A stretch of 64,000 bases of DNA from Porodaedalea pini (GCA_002794775.1 NBAY01000005.1:1240001-1304000); one strand, 5' to 3'. Positions 1 through 13,117 are shown, counted from the stretch's first letter. Numbers and translations are program-made. The notes: generated by a model from the letters alone, not told the origin.

Positions 1-2055
1 GACTTTATGATTGACAGAGGCATAGCTTTGCGAGGTAAAAATACGCAGAGCTCCAATTGGGCTTTTTCTGTAAAGACGTGCCGAGAATATGAAATTTCAA
101 GATGAAGAAGGGCGCGTACATTTACGCGGACAGTCTTCCAGTGCATTTCGGATGTAGTTGAGAGCTTGGGCAGGGAAGGGCGGAAGAGAACTGAGAAGAT
201 GTTCAGGGTAGGGATATCCTTGCTATGTTTGGGGTCCATGCCAGCTGTCTGGATGCTGACCTCTCTGTTCTGAAATGAGATCTTGGAGCCGAGTAAATTA
301 ACACCCGAAGGAAGAGCAGCGAGAATAATGATCGCAAATGAATGTGGTTCTGTAGACTCTTTGAGTTTGTAGAGATCTACAGCAGACTAACAAGTTGTGG
401 GAATATGTTAGTCAGCCACATGCTCTATCGGGATGATCGACAGATCGACAATGGACTGCGTTCGACTCCGAGTCGGCGAAGTCTACTCGAACGAAGACAC
501 CAGCAGTAGCATAGCATGACCTTAGGTCCAGGTACATCGCAGTCTGCTCAAACTTTCGTCACTCGATTTTCATAAGCGGAGGAGAGACGGCGTGCCATTA
601 CTTCGGAGCGACCATCCGACTCCGTTTTGGGACTTTTCTTCACTGAACAGAGGCGTTCCCGCTCAAGCTCTGTGCCTTTTGGAAACGAGCCACAGCACCG
701 TATCACCAATTGGTAGGGTGCAAACCAGTGCAAAGCTTATTGATTCATGCTTCTCGTTTTGGACGTTAAGTGGAAGAACTAGTTTTGAAAGAAAAAAGGC
801 ATTCCCTCGCGATGATCATACATGGAAGATGATTCTAGGGAAGAAAGACGTTGGATTGAAGCTTCTGTACGACGCATAATTGTGGACTTCCAGTTGAGCC
901 CCACTAGCATTCTTCAAGTCGTTATTCGTCGAAGGAAACTGACGTACACGTACAGAATGCAGCAAAGTCTAAACGGCGACTACGGCGGATGTGGCGCCTT
1001 TCCATCCTCACTTACTAAGGGTATTTCATGGCTTTCGATTGGATGCGTCGACTTTGCTGGACTCGTGTCTCAATCCATCAAGCTGAAGAATCGGAATATT
1101 TCACATGATAGTCATGCATCAGAGGTACGTCTCCCACGCATTGAATCGCTAACGAAAATGTGGAATGCACATATAATTTTCTTGCATATGTACCAGACAG
1201 GTACTCTACGTGCCTGAGCTCAGGTTGCATGTGACGAGAATAATTGCGGTTAGAGTCGGCGATGCGGACGTCGACATAACCCGTGCTCCTCGAATGCCGG
1301 TCAATTTCATCCTATTGCCTTCCCCGTGGCCCTGTGCCAGCCCCTTGCAAATGCTACCTCGTGTGTGGAGCGCTGAAAATTATGTGTGTATGCTGCTGGT
1401 GATGGCGTGCATCATGACCAGGCGCATAGCGGTGCTCGCCAGCACCGGCTAGAGAGCGCTGTGCGAACGCAGACACCATTTTTATCTATGCTTGCTTCTC
1501 CTGCCCGGAAGCCCCGTCAGAGCGTCCCTCGTACGTCTCCTGACGCTTCTTGTCTAGTTGCGCATCGGGTCAAGTTAAATAAGGTGCTCGGCCTCCTTCG
1601 TATTTGCCCATTCCAAATGTCCACAAGTGACTGAAACCCGTTTTACCCCATGCATGCAAGAGATGAGCTTAGGACTATCGGAGATAGGTTCTCAATCTTA
1701 TTCTCAGTCTCATGCGCATCATTTCATCACTGCTCCCCAGTAGCACTAGGTTATTTGCGGGAAGGCGCGCCGACACAATAATAGAATCCTATATGAATGG
1801 AGCACAGCGAGGAGACCGGGATATGCCATTGGTCGCATTAAGATCACTAAAAGCCGTTCAAGGACAATACATATGTCAGCCCACTTCGCCCATTCGCCCC
1901 CACACTGCGCAGCCCGCCATCTGCGCGCAGTTTCCACAATCCCGACCCCAACGCGCACTCTTAAGTCATAAAAGAGTTCTAAACAGAATTCTGTGTAACG
2001 TTCCGCTCTGAGTTCCTTTTGCACCTTCGATCGAGCTTATTCGCCAAGACGCGAG
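1..2055. other. No gene supported; intergenic
   Basis: Open frames here are short and overlap on both strands. None shows a recognisable domain or a convincing splice chain. No tRNA, tandem array or terminal inverted repeat was seen. It probably holds the upstream region of the small gene that starts at 2135. Confidence 0.5.
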
Positions 2056-2063
2056 TATATAAA
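2056..2063 (+). promoter_or_regulatory. TATA box of the small orphan gene
   Basis: A perfect TATATAAA lies 72 bp upstream of the ATG at 2135. That spacing suits a short 5' UTR, and no other TATA-like site lies between it and the start. Confidence 0.55.
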
Positions 2064-2134
2064 CGCCTGACGACCTCTGACGACTTTCACGCTCATCACG
2101 CCCCACACAAATCACATATTCTGCTCATTGCATC

Positions 2135-2703
2135 ATGTCCTCCACTGTATACCACCGTCAGACGCATCGAACGTCCTGGGAGTCCTCTCCCGTACGTCCG
2201 CGCTACGTCTGAGTCCTTACTCTCTTCATATTGACGCTCTATTCTTTAAGCAGAGCCACCACAAGTACTCTGCCGACTATTACGAGGAACCTCGAAGGTC
2301 AGGCCAGCCATCAAAGAGCATCCTGAAAACGATCCGGAAAAGCCTCTGTCGCATTTTCGGCTCTGTAAGTGCCTTCGGCCTTCGATCTTCGTACTTGATA
2401 TTGAAACGAATTTGTCCACAGCGGCGACTAGCAAGCCATCCGAATGACAGTGTCGACAGTCTAGCGTACGCCGGGAGTGACGATTCGGTAAGTTTTAAAA
2501 AATATCAGTGAAGGCTGTCACTTATAATTGGCTCGGACTAGTTTGAAGCAGAATCAATGGACGAGGACAACATGGCCTGGGGAAGGCCGCCCAAGCGTAG
2601 CAAGCGCCGAAGTTGGCGAAGGTCGAGGTCAGGTAGAGACAAGGAGGAAGACTCAATCCCGCGCAGCCCGGATTCTGCACAGGCTTCATGTCGGCTCTGG
2701 TGA
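2135..2703 (+). CDS. Small basic hypothetical protein, four exons
   Basis: Exons 2135-2191, 2251-2364, 2422-2487 and 2542-2703 join in one frame, all at phase 0, with donors GTACGT, GTAAGT and GTAAGT and acceptors AAG, CAG and TAG. The product is about 132 residues. It has a Tyr/Ser-rich start, a basic centre (around SKSILKTIRKSLCRIFG) and an Arg/Lys/Ser-rich C-terminal third containing PPKRSKRRSWRRSRSGRDKE, which resembles a nuclear localisation or RS-like segment. No family is recognised. A TATA box 72 bp upstream and four consistent splice junctions argue that the gene is real, although no single exon is long. The product may be nuclear because of the basic C-terminus; that is inference. 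Confidence 0.55.
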
Positions 2704-3637
2704 CGATCCCCATTCCCTTTACGATGTCTCCTTTCTTTTGATCTCCATCTTCGAGAACACTCGGATTGCAGAATGTATTAATGCCTTTGAGGTAGCACAG
2801 ATCACAAATGTATGATTAGTTTTCGGAAAAACCAGACCTGAGTTGGCTTTCATGGCTTTTCGGCACTGTCCTTAAGATCCGCGGGAATGTTACAGTCTGG
2901 CCTTCTGCCTGCTACATGTGCAGTTACGGCCTTGAGGTCTGATGCTTTTGAGTTATAATCGCCGCACGGTATACTGAGCTGAGGTCAAAGGCGTTGTTTC
3001 GTCGTCCGACTCGGAAATTGCCCTGGAAGCAAAGCTCTGAGAATACGTCGAAGCATTCAGTTTGTAGACGATGCGTCGAGCCGTGCATGTCATTTCAGTG
3101 CCGAGGTTCCTGGGCGGTGTACATTGAAAGCATCGAGACAAGCTTCGAGGGCCAGATACACCCAAACGTGTGCCGGAAATCAGGAAGAGGTCTAAGAAGT
3201 GTGAATTTGAACTTTGACGATCGGGAGCATAATCTGCCATGATTCGCGAAGTTTGTCTATACTCGCAATGCCGAAGCGCACACGGGGCGCAATTTGAATG
3301 CTACCACACGTTTGTCATAGATGATGCTGCGACTAGGGCACGACGCTGTTGAGCATGTGGGTCGCGGCGACAAAACGGCCTCAAGCTATCAGAAGCAGTT
3401 GTGGTCATATTTGGCCGGGTTCTGAGAAGTTATCACTAACAGAAGGGAAATCAGACACCAACGGGTAGTTGACAATGTCATGTTAATTTCCCTGGCGTAG
3501 TGAGAGCATCATAAGCCACTTCTTCGTGCAAAGAAACACACGAGAGTAACTCACGCGAGAAATTTGGATAACAGCTCTCCTGAGCTGATTGTCTGAGTAT
3601 GTATACTTGTGCGTATGATGGATGGCGCAAATGAGTG
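2704..3637. other. Intergenic, nothing recognised
   Basis: This holds the 3' flank of the small gene and the 3' flank of the convergent octanoyltransferase gene. Overlapping frames on both strands at 2953-3242 show no domain and look like chance. Confidence 0.5.
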
Positions 3638-4516
3638 TCATATCAGTGGTTTCCGAGGAAAGGGAAAATGGCACTGAAGAGTCCGCGCCTCCTTTTCCAG
3701 CTTCACGACCGCATCCGATACCTCATCGCCCTCAGAGAGGTCCAATTTGGCCATATCTCTCCCCATGAGACGCCCAAAAGTCTCTATCACGCTGGGTATT
3801 TGGTTTGCCACGCTGACATCCGCATCAGCAACCGTCTTGCTCCTTCCAGCAATTGAACCAGCCTTGACATCTGCCAGGCCGCACGCAACGACGGTATCGA
3901 ACCAGTTGCATGGTTCATGCGTGACATTGAGCGCGAAGCCGTGCGTCGTGAGTCGATGGCGCACCTGCACGCCGATGCTCGCGATTTTCGTCTTTGCGCC
4001 GCGCCCATCTCCATCGTCGAGGAACACACCCGTGTGCTCTGACGGAGCGTGCAAGATGCCGTGCGCGTCGCGCAAGTGGTCCTGGATCGTGCGTTGAAGT
4101 CTGCAGATGTAGTCGCGTACGGACATTGCTGGTGTCGTGCGCCCGAGGTCGAGCAGCGGGTACCCGACGAGCTGGCCCGGTCCGTGGTAGGTCAGCTCGC
4201 CCCCTCGCTGCGTGCTCTCAAAGTCTGCACCCATCCGTAGCAGCCGCGACCTCTCGTCCCGAATATCATCCTCTAGCTGGCGCCTGCCCGCCGTGAACAC
4301 TGGCCGGTGCTCTAATAGCAATAAATAGTCGCAGTGAGTTCCGGATGCGTGCCGTCGAGCCAGCTGCGCGCCATGGATGAAGTTTTGAAGTGCCAGAGTC
4401 GGTGCATACGGCAATGGATAAGAGAAGAAATGGTATAACACGGGAGGTAAGCTCATTGTGGTTAGAGAGCAAGACCGTGACGCATTAATTCGTGTCGCCC
4501 GCCCTAGGCCTGACAC
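3638..4516 (-). CDS. LIP2: Lipoyl(octanoyl) transferase, mitochondrial
   Basis: A single uninterrupted 292-residue frame. The enzyme moves octanoyl from acyl carrier protein to lipoyl domains of mitochondrial 2-oxoacid dehydrogenases and the glycine cleavage H protein. The family signature RGGELTYHGPGQLVGYPLL is intact near residues 104-122. The catalytic lysine lies in TKIASIGVQVR and the catalytic cysteine in VACGL, as in LipB/Lip2 proteins. The first 20 or so residues are rich in Arg and Ser and lack acids, fitting a mitochondrial presequence. A second Met (MSLPPVLYHFF) at residue 21 could start a form without it. Length matches the family. Neighbours are unrelated. Confidence 0.93.
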   Translation of the reverse strand: MSGLGRATRINASRSCSLTTMSLPPVLYHFFSYPLPYAPTLALQNFIHGAQLARRHASGTHCDYLLLLEHRPVFTAGRRQLEDDIRDERSRLLRMGADFESTQRGGELTYHGPGQLVGYPLLDLGRTTPAMSVRDYICRLQRTIQDHLRDAHGILHAPSEHTGVFLDDGDGRGAKTKIASIGVQVRHRLTTHGFALNVTHEPCNWFDTVVACGLADVKAGSIAGRSKTVADADVSVANQIPSVIETFGRLMGRDMAKLDLSEGDEVSDAVVKLEKEARTLQCHFPFPRKPLI

Positions 4517-5998
4517 TGACAGTCTGAGTCGAACTCATCCGCTGGCGCAACTCGCCTTCCAACCACTACTATCTTGACATCTGGACTCGTTTGGGACGGT
4601 ATACTCGTGAGGTGTTCTGCTTTATGGACAAAGTATCTAGATCTACTGAAATCGCGGCACTCTTGACAATTTTAAGACTTCAGACAGGTATACATTTACA
4701 TACGATGTCATAAGCAAAACGTGAATTTACCTTACCTTTTACTAGACTATCGGCACCCTGATATTTACTCAAAAATATAGTCCTGGACTCGAGCGGTTCT
4801 CAGGAGGTGTACAATCGTCTGCGCTTTCCGGATCCGAGTCCTTGACCGTGTCCATTCTGCGACTTGGGTGTTCTTACCCTTTAACCCCGCTAATCGAACT
4901 TTGTCTATTGTAGGCCTCACAGCCGCCGCTGTCCCGAAGTTAACTAGAACTCTGAGAGAACTCTGACGATCTGTCCAGGGTTTGCTGGCGGCGATCTCGT
5001 ACTCATCATGCCCATCTATGTCTTGATGCCTCCAGTCCGAGTTATTGGGTCTCCCATAAACCACCCTCGTTGCTGGGCTTCATCTCTCGATATACATACT
5101 ATATGTCTATACTTATCTCTAGCCGTGCCTAACCCAAGGACTTGGGATGACTCCATACTATATCAATGTTGAAGCCCTGGCATATTTATTTGGAATATTC
5201 TCGAGACGGTGGAGTAGATTTGCTTCTATGCATGACAACTTTTGGACGCGACAGGTTCAATTCTTCCGAATGATTGACGGCATGCGGTCTTGCTTAGCAT
5301 TATCTGTAACTCAAACTATAACAATAAACCAAGGAGATGCTTATGAAAGTGAGTCATGTTTTGGCGAATCTGAGCAGAGCTAAACATGTATCTAGTTGCA
5401 TGCGCATCCGACGGATATTATGATATGTACCGTATATTTCCCTCACCGGCGGCATTCCGGAGCAAAGTCCTGCTGACGGCGAAACAGGACGTAGGGCGTG
5501 CAGACACAAGATAACGTATATGATGCCGAGACGAAGAACGACAACACAGAAAACGAAGAAAAAGGCTCAATGAATGATATACAATTACAAAGGGTAATGG
5601 AAGGAGGTAGAAGCGTATACGCAAGTCATCGCCGACTTCGAATTCGATGGCATTGTCCTGAGTCAAGTCAGCAGCCACTATCCCGCGCAAATGCGTTCAT
5701 ATCCGTCTGCTGCAGCTACCGTTATCGGTTGAATGTCCGTTATCAACCATAAGTTTATCTGCGTAATTGCATCCACTTCTACGATTCTGACTTACTCCAC
5801 ATGCTCTGCCTCCCGTGCTAGCTCGAGTCAGCTACTCCCTCCTGTGCTGCCGCCATTGAGTCGAGCTACGAGGGAAACTTGTAGAAAAATGGACCCACGA
5901 TTATCAGCGACGGGACTTCTGTCAACTGATTTCTCCTTGCACCTGACCTCTATTTGGTTTCTGTCATTATCTAAATGGCATTCTCACTCGTACTTGGA
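4517..5998. other. Intergenic, nothing recognised
   Basis: This spans the promoter of the octanoyltransferase gene and the 3' flank of the kinase gene. A 99-residue minus frame at 4765-5064 and several shorter frames show no domain. The composition is AT-leaning with no obvious repeat. Confidence 0.45.
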
Positions 5999-8009
5999 CT
6001 ATAATTTCTTCTGCAGATTTTTCCCCGCTCGGTGGAAGCTGCCTTCGCCTGGGTGACATTGAGCAGTAGTCGATCGTCCGCCTTCAACTTGTCTTCTCTC
6101 CGGCGAACGTGCTCGCGGCCGCTTTTTAACTGCACTGTCTGGCTTTCCTGACTTGTTACGCGTCTTCTCCAGAGGGCTTGTCTTGACGATCTTGCATCTA
6201 TTAGTATTAGACTCAGTTGTCCTTGTTGGAATCGAAGCGTGGAACGACGATTCCGATAGATGCTCTTCATCCGAAGAGGTAAATTTCAATATCCACTGTG
6301 TACATCTATCAGTATGCATGTTGTTCGTCAGCTTTCACGGAGTTCATTAGTCTCATACCGGGTCATTCAGCGCAGCTTCTGCCGTTGGTCTCAATTTCCA
6401 TTTCTTTGCCAGAAGCTTCTCTATGAATCTTGCCACTGTTCTTCGGAGAGCTTTTCAGTGAGTGATGTTTGGTTGTGCAGAAAAAAACCAACAAACGTTC
6501 TACGAAATCCTCCTGCCATGTTCTAGTGTTCATATCTGGATTTTCCTTTTGGACTCGATATTGACAAACTCTCTCTCGCTCCTTTTCGATGAGTTTTTGT
6601 CTTTCTGTGAAACGCAAAGTCAGCATAGGCTTTTGGGGAAACTGTGAAAGACAAATGAGTGTTAGAGGGGTAAGTGGTATGCACCCTTTTTATCGAGCTT
6701 CTGTTTTTTGTCTTCAAGGTTTATTTTATTTTCACATAATGAACTTCTCTCCTTTTTGAAAGGACGGACTCCCTCGCCCATCTCGTAAAGCAATATTCTA
6801 AGTGCGTGGTGAGTCACTCTTTCTGGAAATAGCCACTGACAACATTTACCCTAAGGTCCAGACATCTGAAGCATACGCAACACGACGCTTCCATTTTTCG
6901 GGAGCATTATACTCGACCGTGCCATACCAGCGTCCCATGTAATCAATCTCCTTCCCCCGAGGCATTCTCTTTGCACTGGTTTATGTGAGTAGTGTTAAAT
7001 CACCAGTTATGTAACTCTTCATATCAAGTCAAATAACTTACAGTCCAAAGTCAGTGAGCTTTACAGTAAGGTTGGGACCAAGCAAGATGTTGTCTGGTCT
7101 ATAGCAAATTTATCAGGAACTTGTATCTGTTATCATTCCTGAAGTAGATTGTACTTTCTGACAAAACTCACTTTAGATCGTTGTGAACAAGTCTAATGTT
7201 CTCCCCCTTAAGATAGACCAGGGCACTCAGAGTTTGACTTTAAGGATTAACAAATCGGAATATCTTAAAACTGCCACTAATAGCTTACCGAGCAATTATA
7301 CACATGTTTTTTTCTTCCCATCTATCTGTCTTCTTCATCAGGCTCCTGAGATCTCCTTCAACAAGTTCAAAGACGAAACAAATATGAGGCTCTCCCTTGA
7401 ATACCTCGGTACTTTGTGTCTTAAATGAGCTATGATATTTAACCTTTAAGCCATTTCACCAAGTACGCGTTGATTGAAGTTGAGATCATTGCAAATGTGT
7501 AATTAGGTCATGGATCGAATGTACTTGGATGACATCTTTTAGGACAAGGACTTACAATGTTTTTATGAGAGGCTCCCGTAAGGAGAGATAATGCAGCTGT
7601 TTCCCTATCTCTGCCTTTCCTGTTCTCCTTCGTCCTCTTCATTGTTTTAACTGCCAGGTTTTCAATCTCTCCAGTCTCATTGTTGCGTCGTTGCATCCTC
7701 TAAAGGTAGAGTTATACGTGAGCATTATCCCGAGTGTCATGCTTGAGCTCGCTAAGGGTTACCTACAATCACTTTCCCAAACGTTCCCTCACCCAGTACT
7801 TCATGCCACGAAAAACTAAATTTAGGGCTCTTTTGACGTGTTTCCAGTGTTTGGGACTTGCTCGTGGTTGTCTTGTCGTCTGCCTTGATGACTACCTTTG
7901 GAAGTTGTCCTACGAGGTTTCTGGATCCTGGCCCACGCATGTTTGGTAGACCCACAGCCTTCTTGTGGTGTCCAAATCTGGTGTCAGCTAGTAGCCTTCC
8001 AACTGACAT
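5999..8009 (-). CDS. Serine/threonine protein kinase with altered HRD motif
   Basis: A multi-exon kinase. Read on the minus strand it gives, in order: a glycine loop in VLGEGTFGKVIV (7.75 kb), the ATP lysine in LAVKTMKR, the hinge in FVFELVEGDLRSLMKK (7.35 kb), the catalytic loop LVHNDLKPDNILLG, the Mg-binding segment KLTDFGL, an activation segment ending GTVEYNAPEKW (6.9 kb), ASDVWTLGILLYEMGEG, and a lobe end containing RFIEKLLAKKWKLRPTAEAA (6.4 kb). A basic, Ser-rich tail of about 100 residues ends at 5999. The start used is MSVGRLLADTRFG. HND replaces HRD, so this would be a non-RD kinase; Asp, Lys and DFG are kept, so activity is possible. I cannot place it in a named subfamily. Exon edges are approximate. 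Confidence 0.75.
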
Positions 8010-9514
8010 TTGACATTATAACCCACAGGCTCTCTTTGCATACCTTATAGTCATCAGTCTGAGTCGAGTTCAGGTAACCACGCACATGAGGGTATAAACA
8101 CTCGGAGTGCAATGGCCGGTAAAGTGACTAGGAGCCCGGACAGGATGCAAAGTTCTTGCGCTGTTCACACATGTTTTAGTCTTCTCAGACAATTATTATA
8201 TTTACTGACAAGAACTTGACGTTTTAAGCAGGCTTAATTGGAAGCTAGTGATTACTGTGGGCGTCACTCCAACTCCCGTACTGGAGATTCGCTTAGAGGC
8301 AGTTCTATTGACCTTGAATAGTGGTCGGAGACCACATAAAGTCACTACAGGATTCTGTTTCATGATAGTGAGAAGGCTACAAAGTTGTAATATATAATAT
8401 TGCATCATATTAAGCTAGGGTATATTTTTGTGGCTCAAATTTCTACTTTGCACTCCTTACAAAGTTGATCCGATTGGACTCCTTGTGAATCCGACAGACG
8501 AGTGTAACATAAAGTTGATGGGCCAAAAGAAGAGCCGTACAAAACTAACGAATATATCACTTGGATGAGATTCACTGGAATAGCATTCTAGGCCCCCACA
8601 GGAACAGTAGAGATCAATCAGCGAGGCAGACAGTCTCGCAAACTTCTTGACTGGAGCCAGAGGTAATGCGCTAGGTGACCACGAGCAATGGTTACCACTT
8701 TGCAGCACTTTGCAATAATGCGTTGAAGAAATAATATTAATGTTCCGTTCAGTCTTTGCAACAAGACTCTGGCTCGGCGCGGCTCTTAGCCGAGAGTTGT
8801 TCATTACACTCACCGGCAGTCATTGTGAGATTATCGGCGAAAGGAGACATGTTGTTCAGCGTCTCGAAATATTCACCGAGGTAGTTTTCGCTACCCATTA
8901 ATATACACCTTGATTTTGAACAGACCGAAAGACATTGAGCTATGGCTACCTCTTACGCAACACGTACTCAGTCGCACGGTGGGGTATATGAATTCTTGCC
9001 TTTATCAGGGCATTGTGGTAACGAGAATCGAGAGAAGAAATAGGAGACAACTGCGAACACAGGATAAGACGAGACGAAAAGAGAAGACAAGGCAAATCAC
9101 CGAGGCAGGTGTAAGAGTACACACAGAAGGACGAGATGAAGGCTGAACTTTGCAGGAGATTTAGAAGGTTTGGAAGAAATAAAAAGATCAATAGCAGTCC
9201 GAGTCCTGTAGGAACCCACTGAACTGGGAGGCGGAGAGTGGGGTGTGCGGACGCGGGCTGAAATAGCATATATATTAGAAAACGTGCACGGGGCGTGACT
9301 GCTACGCCTGGCCAGCCGGGCGTACCGCAGGTCGTCAAAAGGCATCGTAAAACAAGGCGGAACGGTGCGGGAAGCAGAGGGAAGAGTGATGAATAATGTG
9401 TATAATTACAAATGTGTTGCTTGCAAGGCAGAAAGAAATCAGGAAGAACGTAACATTTAGAGAAGACCGTGTTAGAGGGCGTGAGATGAAAGTGATGGCG
9501 TGAACGATGTCGAC
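8010..9514. other. Intergenic and likely ATG4 3' UTR
   Basis: The kinase promoter side is followed by sequence with no supported gene. Minus frames at 8457-8813 and 8946-9338 lack domains; the second lies where the 3' UTR of the ATG4 gene would be. Confidence 0.45.
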
Positions 9515-12500
9515 TTAGAAATCGTTGGCGTCGTCCACATCCGACGCCACTATTCCGCGTACGCCACCGCTCTGCGTGCGTCCACCATCTCTCGCAAAGA
9601 CGTTCCGTATCCGGTAGCCGCTGCCGCCGTTCTCGTTTGCATATCCGTTACTGCCCAAGTTTGAGTCCGTTTGCGAAACTACGCTTGCTACTGGCGTCCG
9701 ATTCTGGCTCGCCGCAGTCCCTGTGCGCTGCCTCCCGTGCTGGACTGCGTCAGCTGCCCCTGCCTGTCCGACCGCTGACGACTCCGATTGTGAGGACAAC
9801 TCGTGAAAATCCGTGTCATCCGGCTCACGATCATCGACAATGGGGAACGGCACGTACTCTTGCGCTTGCGTCGTGGACGCCTCTCGCTTCCCGGTCGACT
9901 TCGCCGATCGCATCTTCGGACCTCGACGTGTATTGTTTTCCTTCTCTTTATCCTCCTCGCGGTCTCTATCTTTATCGCGTTCTTTACTCGCACTCGGGCT
10001 GCCTTTCCCGCTCCCAGACCCTGCAGGGCTGGGACTCTGCGGGATCTGCAAACTGCTGTACGACGACGACGCAGAGACGTATGATGCGGTCGTCGCAGTC
10101 GAGTTTGCGGCGCTCAGTGGCAGAACAGGGAAGTTCGGCGCCTCGCGCGGGCGTGGCGTCGGCGTCGGCAGACTCGGATCTGGATCGACCCATTCCTCGT
10201 CGTCACCCAGCAGATCCTCCTCAAGATCCATCGCATTTATCGAGTCCTCTAGCTTCGTCCCTTGTTGATCTTGGAATGCCTGCGTGGCTGACGACGGACC
10301 AGGCGTGACCGGATCGACTGGATCCTCCTCCGTAGTTACTTCTTCGCTCTGCCTGCCTCTGCTGTCTTCGCGCAGGGCCGGGCGTCCAGAGTCAGCGCCA
10401 TCCGATACTTCTTCCTCTCCTACGCCATCACCTTCAGGTTCCGGTGACAAGGAAAATGCGTCTGCCGGCTCGTCCATATCAATGTCCACGTCCGACACGG
10501 ACTCCATACCCATTTCGTCTGAATCTGACGGCCATGAGGGTGGCTCGTCCTGGATTGCGAAGATCGTCTTGTATTTTCGAGACATCTGTATCATCATAAT
10601 CAACATCGCCCATACTTACTGTACAACGAAAAGTCGAGCGTACTTCAGTAACCCTCTCCCTCAAATCCTTCCAATCACGCTCGTCGCGACACAAGAACCC
10701 CATCAGCATGCTCGGATCGAGCCCCGACAGCGGCATCTTGCGCACACGGTCGCAGTGAAACGTGCGCAGCTCCATCGATGAGTATGCTGTCACATAATGC
10801 TCCTGGATGGGATCCAGGCCGCCGTAGAGGCTTTGTCCAGAAACGGACGCGGAGCCTTGAGAAGTCGAGGGCGAAATACGCGATTGCGAGGCATAGGATG
10901 AGGTGGAAGAAGAGGCCTTGACGTGCCGAGCCGAAATCGATCCGGGCATTGTATATACTTCTCGGTAGGACGATGGAGGAGAGTCAGCGGGCGGCGGCGC
11001 AGCGTGATTATGACTGCGACTGTAATTGTGTACGTCCGTATTGGAAGGAGGAGGTCGTAAAGGTACGGCGGGGCGTGCATGGTGCGGGTCAAGGTAGAAC
11101 AAGTTATCAGCCTGCACGCCGACGAAATAATACGACGAAGAGGGCCGACCGCCAGCAATTCCGACGGATTGCGGGAACGAAAACAACGCCTTGAACGAGT
11201 CCCATCAGCCTATTCTCTCCAAAGAGTCATACAAACACACATACCTTCACAGCGTCATAATAAACCGGGTTGACACAATCAATTCCGAGCCTAATGCCGA
11301 CGAGAACAAGTACGGGCCGCTGCCCCCAGATGGACATAAGGCTCTGCTGCTGCTGCTGCGCACTGCGTCGCCGTCGCGTACTTGGTGAGGACGTCGCCAT
11401 ACGTGAGTGACGGAACATATACGGGCCAGCGTTTGAAGCTGCGAGGACGTCCGTCTCATACACGACGCCATCGGTTGCAACAGAGACCCCGAGTCCGGCC
11501 TCGGCAAAGGCGTGCACGAGGGTCCTGATAAGAAGTATAAGCCATGATTCTTACAACATGAGGTGGCATAAGAGAAGCGGTTTAAGGGGTGGGCGGGTTG
11601 AATGCTGAGAAAGAACGTGATGGTAAGACGCACTTGATAGCACCAGCAGCGGTGCTGGGTCCAAACCATTGGCCAACATCTTTTCCTAGGTCCTTGCCCG
11701 CGAGCGCCATCCGATGGACGCTGAAAGGGCAGTGAATGTCGGTAGAGTCGAAGAACCAGGTTAGTATTTTGACATAGGTAGCATAATCAGCAGTGTACAC
11801 GGGATGCGGTGGTCGGCGCCAGTCTGTGTCCCACTGTTAGAGATAAGGGAAAGTAAGTTGCTGTAAGAGCGACGTACCACGTCCGAGATGAAGATGAATC
11901 AGCGCGTTCGCGAGCAACGATTGACCCGTTCGCAGCATACATCCCCATCCCGAATCACTCGTCCAGCCTTTCTCTCCGCCGCCCAGAATATTCCACTTGC
12001 GCGGGGAGGACGAGACGGGCTGCGGGGGAATCTGGCCGCTGGCCTCCGCCTCGAGCTGAGCCAGCGTCTGATCTCGAATCGGTGGATAGTGACTCCGATA
12101 CGTGAGCCAGATGCGTGACGTGAAGTCGGCGTAGAAGACCGGCGGCCAGTGTGCGCCAGGATTCCGCTGTTGGTGTGTCATGCTCGGTTCGGGTGAGGAC
12201 GTCGCACCGCGTATGGACGAAACAGAGTTGCGGATCGAGGACGAGCGGCGGATATCGAGAGAGCTTCGGCGTCCGGATTGAGGAGGCGAGGAGGGCGGCG
12301 GTGGTGGCGGTTCGTATCCGGGATGCTGCATGCCGAGAAGCCATATAGGGTCCATACATTTGTCAGGCATGGCGTCGCTATCTAGCAGATAGCGGACAGC
12401 TTTGTCTAAATGCCCCTTGCCATGTCGCGCAGCCGTTAAGATGCCAAGTCCGCCGCCTGTCTTCGACTTGGACGAGGTCGTCATAGGGGTTGTGTTCGCG

Positions 12501-13117
12501 AGGATCGTGGGCAGGGAGAGATCTGTCGACGACGAGCTAAATGTATGCGATAACCAGCCAGAGAGTCGAGTGCTCATGCTCAAATCCGAGAGGCGCTGCG
12601 AAGAGTGCGTTGGATAGTAGTTGACAGAGGGATGCGAGTCAGAAGATGACGCGCTCAGCGGGCGCTCGGACCGCGTACGTGTGCGCGGTGTCGGCGCAGG
12701 AGACGTATTAATGGGCTCGATGATAACAGGCATATCCTCTGTCCCATTTTCGTCCTCGTCGAGCAGCTCGCGCTCTCGGTCACTGTTGGTGTGGGTCATC
12801 TGGCCGATCCTATCGTCCTTAAGCTCCTTCAGCGTGCCCTTCAGCTTGCTCGTGCGGCGATCGCCACGATGTCGCGCACCCGTCGGCAATGGCACCTCAC
12901 CAGCAGGGCTTGCGATGGACGATGACGACGAGCTTGCGATGCTACTGTCCGCGCTCGCGCTCGTGCTCCCGCTGTGCTGCATAATTGGGTCGACCACGGA
13001 CTTACTCCGGTCGCGCGTCGACGACTTCTGGAGGAATTTGGGCAGCTTGGGTCCGTGGTGCGGCGCGGGCGTCGGCGACGGCGTCGGAGGTGCACGCGGC
13101 GGCCTATTTGAACTCAT
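9515..13117 (-). CDS. ATG4: Cysteine protease ATG4 (autophagin, peptidase C54), very long form
   Basis: ATG4 cleaves the C-terminus of Atg8 to expose the glycine for lipidation, and later delipidates it. The first exon begins [16 protein letters not shown] and runs about 412 residues. After a long Ser/Pro-rich leader it contains [11 protein letters not shown] and the catalytic cysteine in [12 protein letters not shown], near residue 391. Later exons give [20 protein letters not shown] and [20 protein letters not shown], then the catalytic Asp/His pair in NLFYLDPHH, then [20 protein letters not shown] and [14 protein letters not shown]. At least four introns are needed. The last exon adds about 350 residues that are acidic, Ser/Pro/Thr-rich and end in [11 protein letters not shown]. 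Total is about 1,100 residues, roughly twice yeast Atg4; the extra is low-complexity at both ends. Confidence 0.93.

Noticed and set aside
9637..10308. 223-codon plus frame inside ATG4
   Set aside because: It is antisense to the ATG4 C-terminal exon, whose minus frame is longer and consistent with the gene.
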